DNA of 64,000 nt from Balaenoptera acutorostrata (taxonomy: Eukaryota > Chordata > Mammalia > Artiodactyla > Balaenopteridae): contig NC_080078.1 of the NCBI RefSeq assembly GCF_949987535.1, forward strand, positions 48,634,207 through 48,698,206. Reading direction: 5' to 3'. Made by a program: the position numbers and the translations under genes. Shown here piece by piece: positions 59,391 through 64,000 of the stretch. A model generated the notes under the pieces. The model was not told the origin of the DNA, did no database searches, and worked only from the letters and a program-made list of their open reading frames with translations. Positions within the stretch are counted from its first letter, which is position 1. The number at the start of each line of letters is the position of its first letter.

Positions 59391-62300
59391 AAGAATTGTC
59401 CATTGTAGACTGTAACCTCTGAGGCATACTTATGTAACATACTGATTGAGCCCACCTACACATGAGGCACTATTCCAGTTGCTAGAGACACAGATACAAT
59501 AGAGAGACAAGCATTTTAAAATTCCCTACAACACAGCAACTGACAAATGAAATAGAATTATTACAGAATTGCTAACACAGAGGAAGAAGTAATTAGAAGC
59601 ATATAATTCCAGAGATTTACTAATAGTAGTTGACAAATATAAACATGAACGATAAGCAAATGGGGTTTTTTTTGGTAATCACCTCCCATTCTTTCCTCTG
59701 CTGATCCCTAGTTCTCCAATATTAAGAAAGTAGTAAATCAAAATAAAAATATTATCTACTTGCTTCCTCTTTTCTGCACATTGATTTTTATATTATTTGG
59801 CAATTTTTGGTTTCCTTTTGTTAAGACAGCTTAAAATTAAAATTATGACAAATACATCTGGCTACTACTCTCGTTATTATTTAACTTTGTTACAATAAAA
59901 TAACAAGAAGCATTTAATTAAAGTAAAAGAAAACTGAGCAAAGTTAAGAAAAAAACTTATTAAACAGTAGCTTGAGAATGTTCCATGTAGTCATGAATAT
60001 CAAGGCCATGACACATGGCCTTCTATAAAAACATAGGTAATAATGATAAACTACTAAATTTAAAATTGGCATGTTGTGCTAGCCCAATAAATACTATTCC
60101 TTTCCTACAAATCAGAAACTATATGACAGAATTATAAACAGACTTCTTTTAAAACTTAGTTTGAAATCTCATACTTAAAAGATTAAACTATTATAAATAT
60201 CAATACCTATTTATATACATATACATTTATAAGCAGTGGCTTAAACACTTCGAAATAAAATATAAAAATATAACTTTACAATTGTCCTTTATTATTTTTT
60301 AAAGATTTATATTTTTAAAGGGTCTTTCAAACTAATAAAATACTAAAACTCTCTTGACTATTATTTTAGTGTAATTGAGCACTGGGTAGGTAATGCTGCA
60401 AGAAAGCACTATGAAATATATATATAACACAAAGAAATTAACAGATATTAATTATAGAATGAGTCATTCTATTTCATGAAAAAAAGAAGAGACCAGTCAC
60501 CAATTTCCAGGTCACAATAGAGAGAAGCAAGTAACATTAGATGGAAATAAGACATTGTTTAATAGAAACACAATTTTGAGTACACCACCTAGTTCTTCAT
60601 GAAGAACTTTCAAGTTCAAAAAAATATGAAGGAAAGAAACGAAATACAGAGAGCAGTTGTAAACCACTGTAAAGCTCATATTGGGAGAAAGGATTAAATA
60701 CACAGACTCTTGTTAGGGAATAACAATGTGAGGTGTTACTCAATGTATCGTCTCTGATTAGGCAGAAATATTTTGGTCTGTGGTTATCTCTGAAAATATC
60801 CAACTCCGAATTCTCTAACAACCCAGTTCAACCCTACACTCCCACGTGCTGAATATTCAAATAGAAGCAACCAACATAAAGGCCAAGCCTCTACACAGAG
60901 ATGAGCAGAACACTGGGCAATGCAGCCTGGGTATCACTATTGCTTTTTCAATTATTCTGCCAGCAACAGAAATCTACCTCTATTTCAGGAGGCAAAATTT
61001 GTTAAAGATGATCATCAGGTATTGCATCCTTAGAAAACTGACCACCTACAATAGCAATGAAGAAAGAAAATCAGATGAATGAAGCACAAGTGAAAGAGAG
61101 ATTCACTTGCCACAAAAAGTGGAGCTGAAGTATTCAATATCAGTTTCTCATAAACTAAAGAATAAATAACAGACCCAACCATGAAGAGGCATATGGCCCT
61201 AGTTCAGTCAAGGCCCAGAAATCTGTCCTTTTGATTTATATTCTTTTCATTACACAGCACTACCTTCTCTCAATGATGTCTTAATTAGCCCATTACTAAA
61301 ACAACTGCATTTACTGAAGACACTGGGCAAGCAGGTCAGATGTGTACATCCCAATCAGCTTGTTCAGTGACCCCAATAGAATCTGGGATAGAGCCACTAC
61401 CTCATTTGCCCAAGGTCACACATTTTTCCAGGCAGAGTTAGCTCTAAAAGAACTCACAGGCTTTGCTTTCCCAGAAAAACAAAATTCTCTCTAAAGCCCA
61501 AACACTCAGATAAGCATGTTCTCTTCACAGACACCAAAGTCTAATTTGGCTGCTGTTTCCCACAGATTTTGTCCATAGGAATTCCATGCTAGTCTTCTTG
61601 TTCTGGGTCCATAGTATACTCTACAGTTCCACCAATCTAAGATCACAACCTGTGAAATTAGAATGTCCTCAGTCCCTTTCATAAAACTATCTTTCTTTTG
61701 AAACATTTATGTATCCTAAAAAGCACCCTGTTTCTTCTTAAATTTCACATTCAGACTATTAACACAAATGAGTGTTCATTCAAAGATAACATATTAAACT
61801 TCTATTAAATCTATTATGTTGTTTTTATAACTGTTTCCATATACCTTTTCAATACTTAACAGTTCATTTATATACTAACACATATATTTTCTGTCAAACT
61901 ATCTAGAGTCTCATCAAACCATAAAAACTTTGAGTGAGTAAATTTTACCATACAAATACTTTACCAATAGCACATCATACAAAATATATACTCTTCTTTA
62001 AATTATGTGAAATGTTATTTGGTTTTTCTCTATTCTTCCTAATATACTATCTTTCAACTGTATCCAATCCTGAAAATAACTTGAAGAAATGCAATATATA
62101 TGAACCAAATCAAAACAAACTCAAAAGGCCATCTCACTAAAGCAACATATCCTTAATATCATTTGCTCCAACAACTACTGCAGAAGTTTTTTAAAAGTAT
62201 CTATAAAATAGTACCATAACATAAATGTGGTATACCTCCAAACATGAATTATGTTAAAATAATTTCTTAAATTTAAATAACACAGAGTAGATTGCTAAAA

Positions 62301-62439
62301 GCAATTAAATGACAACCAATTATTTCATATAGCAAAAATGACATCTCTTTATTAAATGCCAGGTATTCAATTCTATCAACAATTGTCCTGCAGAAGTCAT
62401 AAATAAATGAGAACAGTATCTACCTGAAAAATGTTCTGA
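59391..62439. other. MACROD2: Unassigned intronic sequence next to the exon
   Basis: About 3 kb of AT-rich intron directly downstream of the exon on the gene strand. A faint L2-like end at 59440-59540 ('gaggcactattccagttgctagagacacagatacaatagag') is the only familiar piece. Open frames up to 78 codons show no family signature. Confidence 0.45.
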
Positions 62440-62449
62440 GAAACTTACC
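62440..62449 (-). other. MACROD2: 5' splice site (donor) of the MACROD2 exon
   Basis: The minus-strand exon ends ...GATG and is followed directly by GTAAGTTT, a near-perfect U1 snRNA match. The first intron base is at 62448. This fixes the exon's 3' edge. Confidence 0.9.
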
Positions 62450-62565
62450 ATCATTTTGGCTCTTGCCCTTCATCTCCTCTTTCCATGACGGGATGGTGTT
62501 CAAGGGAACATAGTCCCTTAGGTATTCTTTGCGTCTCTCCTCTACGGTCATCTTCAGCAAACGTT
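62449..62565 (-). CDS. MACROD2: MACROD2 internal coding exon (exon 2 in human numbering)
   Basis: On the minus strand this 117-bp segment is preceded by a pyrimidine-rich tract ending in AG and followed by GTAAGT. Read in phase it gives 38 whole codons with no stop. The peptide includes RLLKMTVEERRKEYLRDY and, further on, SWKEEMKGK, which I recognise as the N-terminal region of MACROD2 just before its macrodomain (about residues 17-54 of the human protein). The exon starts with two bases of a split Glu codon and ends with one base of the next codon, so both introns are phase 1 and skipping the exon would keep frame. MACROD2 removes mono-ADP-ribose from acidic residues of proteins; this exon is the charged, probably helical lead-in and holds no catalytic residue. 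Differences from the human sequence as I remember it are conservative except a Pro where human has Leu. The initiator exon should lie to the right, outside the window. Confidence 0.93.
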
Positions 62566-62612
62566 CTTGCAAAATAAAAGCAGAATCTCCATTTGTATTT
62601 AACTTTTAAGTT
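62566..62612 (-). other. MACROD2: 3' splice site (acceptor) region of the MACROD2 exon
   Basis: On the minus strand the intron ends with ctgcttttattttgcaag; the AG is at 62566-62567. The T-rich run forms a short polypyrimidine tract. An A-rich 'cttaaaag' about 38-45 bases upstream (plus 62603-62610) is a plausible branch region, but the exact branch adenosine cannot be fixed by eye. Confidence 0.8.
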
Positions 62613-62814
62613 CAGAAATTATTTTACAATTTAAATATTAACCACGTTAAACTAACCAAAGAATTGGTGTGGGCTTGAAGAATACCAAAATCAAATCTAA
62701 TGACTCCGTATTTGAGTGTTAAAAGGTGTCAAATTAATACTATATTAGTAGGGGGAAAAATAAGATCTAAGCCTGATGAGGAAGACATTCTTGTGATAGT
62801 CCAAGAAAGAAGTA

Positions 62815-63005
62815 AACTCTTTCAAACATCTACTGACAGTCTGCTATGTGCCAGGTGATATGTTTATACACTGCAGGTACAAAGGTGACCTTTAACTTTG
62901 AGGAGTTCACAAGACAAAAGAGGATACGGATAAGATAAAAAATAATAGCTACATAAATAAAATACAAAATCTTAAGACAAATAAGTACAAATGCTAACAG
63001 CACAA
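62815..63005 (-). repeat. L2 LINE 3' end relic
   Basis: 'catctactgacagtctgctatgtgccaggtgatatg' and 'acctttaactttgaggagttcacaagac' are the antisense L2 3' end. Confidence 0.75.
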
Positions 63006-63149
63006 GAAAAGCAGCCACCAAGATATTTCCTTAATTCTACAATGCCATCAACAATAAAAGTGCCCTTTCAATTAATAATACCATTGTGGAGGTGATATAA
63101 ACAATACTTAAGTATAAATCTTGATTATAAGATTAAAACATCTTAAACA

Positions 63150-63420
63150 CTTAGAAGTAACAATAGTTGATGTTGTTTATAAAGAACGCACTGTGTGCCA
63201 GGTACTTCACATGTATAATTTTATTAAAATAATCTTCCCAACACTCAGCAAAACTGATAGCATTATTATCCTGATTTTGCAGATAGGGAAATGAAGCACA
63301 TCAAAGTTCAGTAGTTTGTCCAAAGCAAGAGAGCTTTCCATTAAAATCCACTCAGATATCTCCATTAGTAAAAAACTATAGCCTATACCGTTAGCCACTA
63401 CACTGTACTACCTTCTCAAG
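63150..63420 (-). repeat. MIR SINE relic
   Basis: Reverse MIR: 'gcactgtgtgccaggtacttcacatgtataattttatt', 'ttattatcctgattttgcagatagggaaatgaagc', 'ttagccactacactgtacta'. Confidence 0.85.
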
Positions 63421-63424
63421 AAAA

Positions 63425-63610
63425 GCTCCCCAAAGGAGGTGACATGTATGCTCGTTCCTGAAGGACAGGTAGAATTCTGCCATGAAGAGGTAAGAAATAA
63501 GGATATTTCAGACTAGTAGAGCAATGTAAACAAAGATAAGGAGATACGAATAGTTTAATGAAGCTGCAAGATATGTTACGAGGAGGGAAAGTGGCCACAG
63601 AATTGAAAAG
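63425..63610 (-). repeat. L2 LINE relic, right of a MIR
   Basis: 'caaaggaggtgacatgtatgctcgttcctgaaggacaggtagaattctgcc' is antisense L2 just inside the 3' end, probably the continuation of 62815-63005. Confidence 0.7.
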
Positions 63611-64000
63611 TAACTAGAAACATAAATTAAAACAAAAATGTACAGGAATCTGTATACTATGCCGAGCCGCTTAATCTTATTCTATAAAGTACACCACTAA
63701 TATTCAAAGTTAACTATTCATATCCTAGAAGGTACATAAAATGATCCACTAGGATACTGGGGAAAAAAACTAAAAAATTCTATTTATTTCTAACCTAAGG
63801 AAATAAATTAGGTTTATTTACAAATAAATTAAGATTTTCTAATATTCAATATATAAACTGACACTGGCAACCTCACTCATTCTGTATGTCAGCTGTCATG
63901 TATCATATATTTACCAAAGGTCGCCACAAGTAGAGCAATTGACAGTCATACTCTCACTCTCCAATTCTCTTTCAGCATATTACAAAGTACTGTAGTTTAG
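63611..64000. other. Unassigned intronic sequence
   Basis: AT-rich DNA without gene or recognisable repeat. Confidence 0.4.

Larger units (their letters stand above)
1..62448 (-). other. MACROD2: Part of the MACROD2 intron downstream of the exon
   Basis: Everything left of the exon's donor site lies downstream on the gene strand. I found no second segment with splice sites and a MACROD2-like reading frame, so at least 62 kb is intronic. This fits the very large introns known for MACROD2 in mammals. The intron is a mosaic of transposon relics, listed separately. Confidence 0.75.
62566..64000 (-). other. MACROD2: Part of the MACROD2 intron upstream of the exon
   Basis: This AT-rich sequence upstream of the coding exon on the gene strand corresponds to intron 1 if exon numbering follows human. 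It contains an L2 relic split by a MIR. No first exon, CpG island or promoter is visible before the window ends. Confidence 0.8.

Noticed and set aside
1..62448. The next MACROD2 exon (leading into the macrodomain)
   Set aside because: I looked on the minus strand for a segment encoding the start of the macrodomain with flanking splice sites and saw none. A tblastn search would settle it.
1..64000. CRISPR arrays, operons, prophage or other prokaryotic systems
   Set aside because: The sequence is clearly mammalian nuclear DNA. No regularly spaced repeats or dense coding occur.

Overview
The window is AT-rich, repeat-dense vertebrate nuclear DNA, most likely from a cetacean (whale or dolphin) or a close hippo/cetacean relative. 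Three signals support this. There are tRNA-derived SINEs of the CHR (tRNA-Glu) type, with the 'cttccctggtgg' head and pol III A and B boxes. There is a near-full-length LINE-1 whose 5' UTR, ORF2 and 3' UTR read like cetacean L1. Ancient mammalian repeats (MIR, L2, L1M, MLT1, MER5) form the background. No bacterial, viral or plasmid gene organisation is present. Family names come from recognition by eye, not from a database search.

The only protein-coding host feature I can support is one 117-bp exon on the minus strand at 62449-62565. It has clean splice sites and encodes the N-terminal segment of MACROD2 (mono-ADP-ribosylhydrolase 2, a macrodomain protein) that precedes the macrodomain. The gene runs right to left. 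Positions 62566-64000 are therefore part of the upstream intron (intron 1 in human numbering), and 1-62448 are part of the following, very large intron. No further exon was recognised.

Layout: 1-6130 is old intronic sequence with MIR, L2, MLT1 and DNA-transposon relics. Positions 6132-11865 hold a near-full-length L1 on the plus strand (antisense to MACROD2), flanked by a 9-bp target-site duplication and inserted into an older MIR. It is dead: ORF1 and ORF2 carry stops and frameshifts, and the reverse-transcriptase FADD motif reads FADE. Positions 12600-24960 carry L2 fragments (both strands), L1M relics, a 5'-truncated L1 with a 15-bp duplication, a CHR SINE inside an L2, CA microsatellites, and a MER5 inside an L2. 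Positions 25000-36000 are sparser intron with another truncated L1 (13-bp duplication), a second CHR SINE (18-bp duplication) and a short tandem duplication with a perfect hairpin. Positions 36000-54300 hold several L1M/L1 relics, one with an internal 37-38 bp triplication, plus MIRs and a third CHR SINE. Positions 54300-62448 are mostly unassigned intron with an L2 and a probable L1M 3' end.

I see no evidence of a new biological system. The most useful observations are the MACROD2 exon assignment, the datable nested insertions, the broken RT motif, a G-quadruplex motif shared by three L1 3' ends, and the foldback/tandem duplication at 30424-30494.
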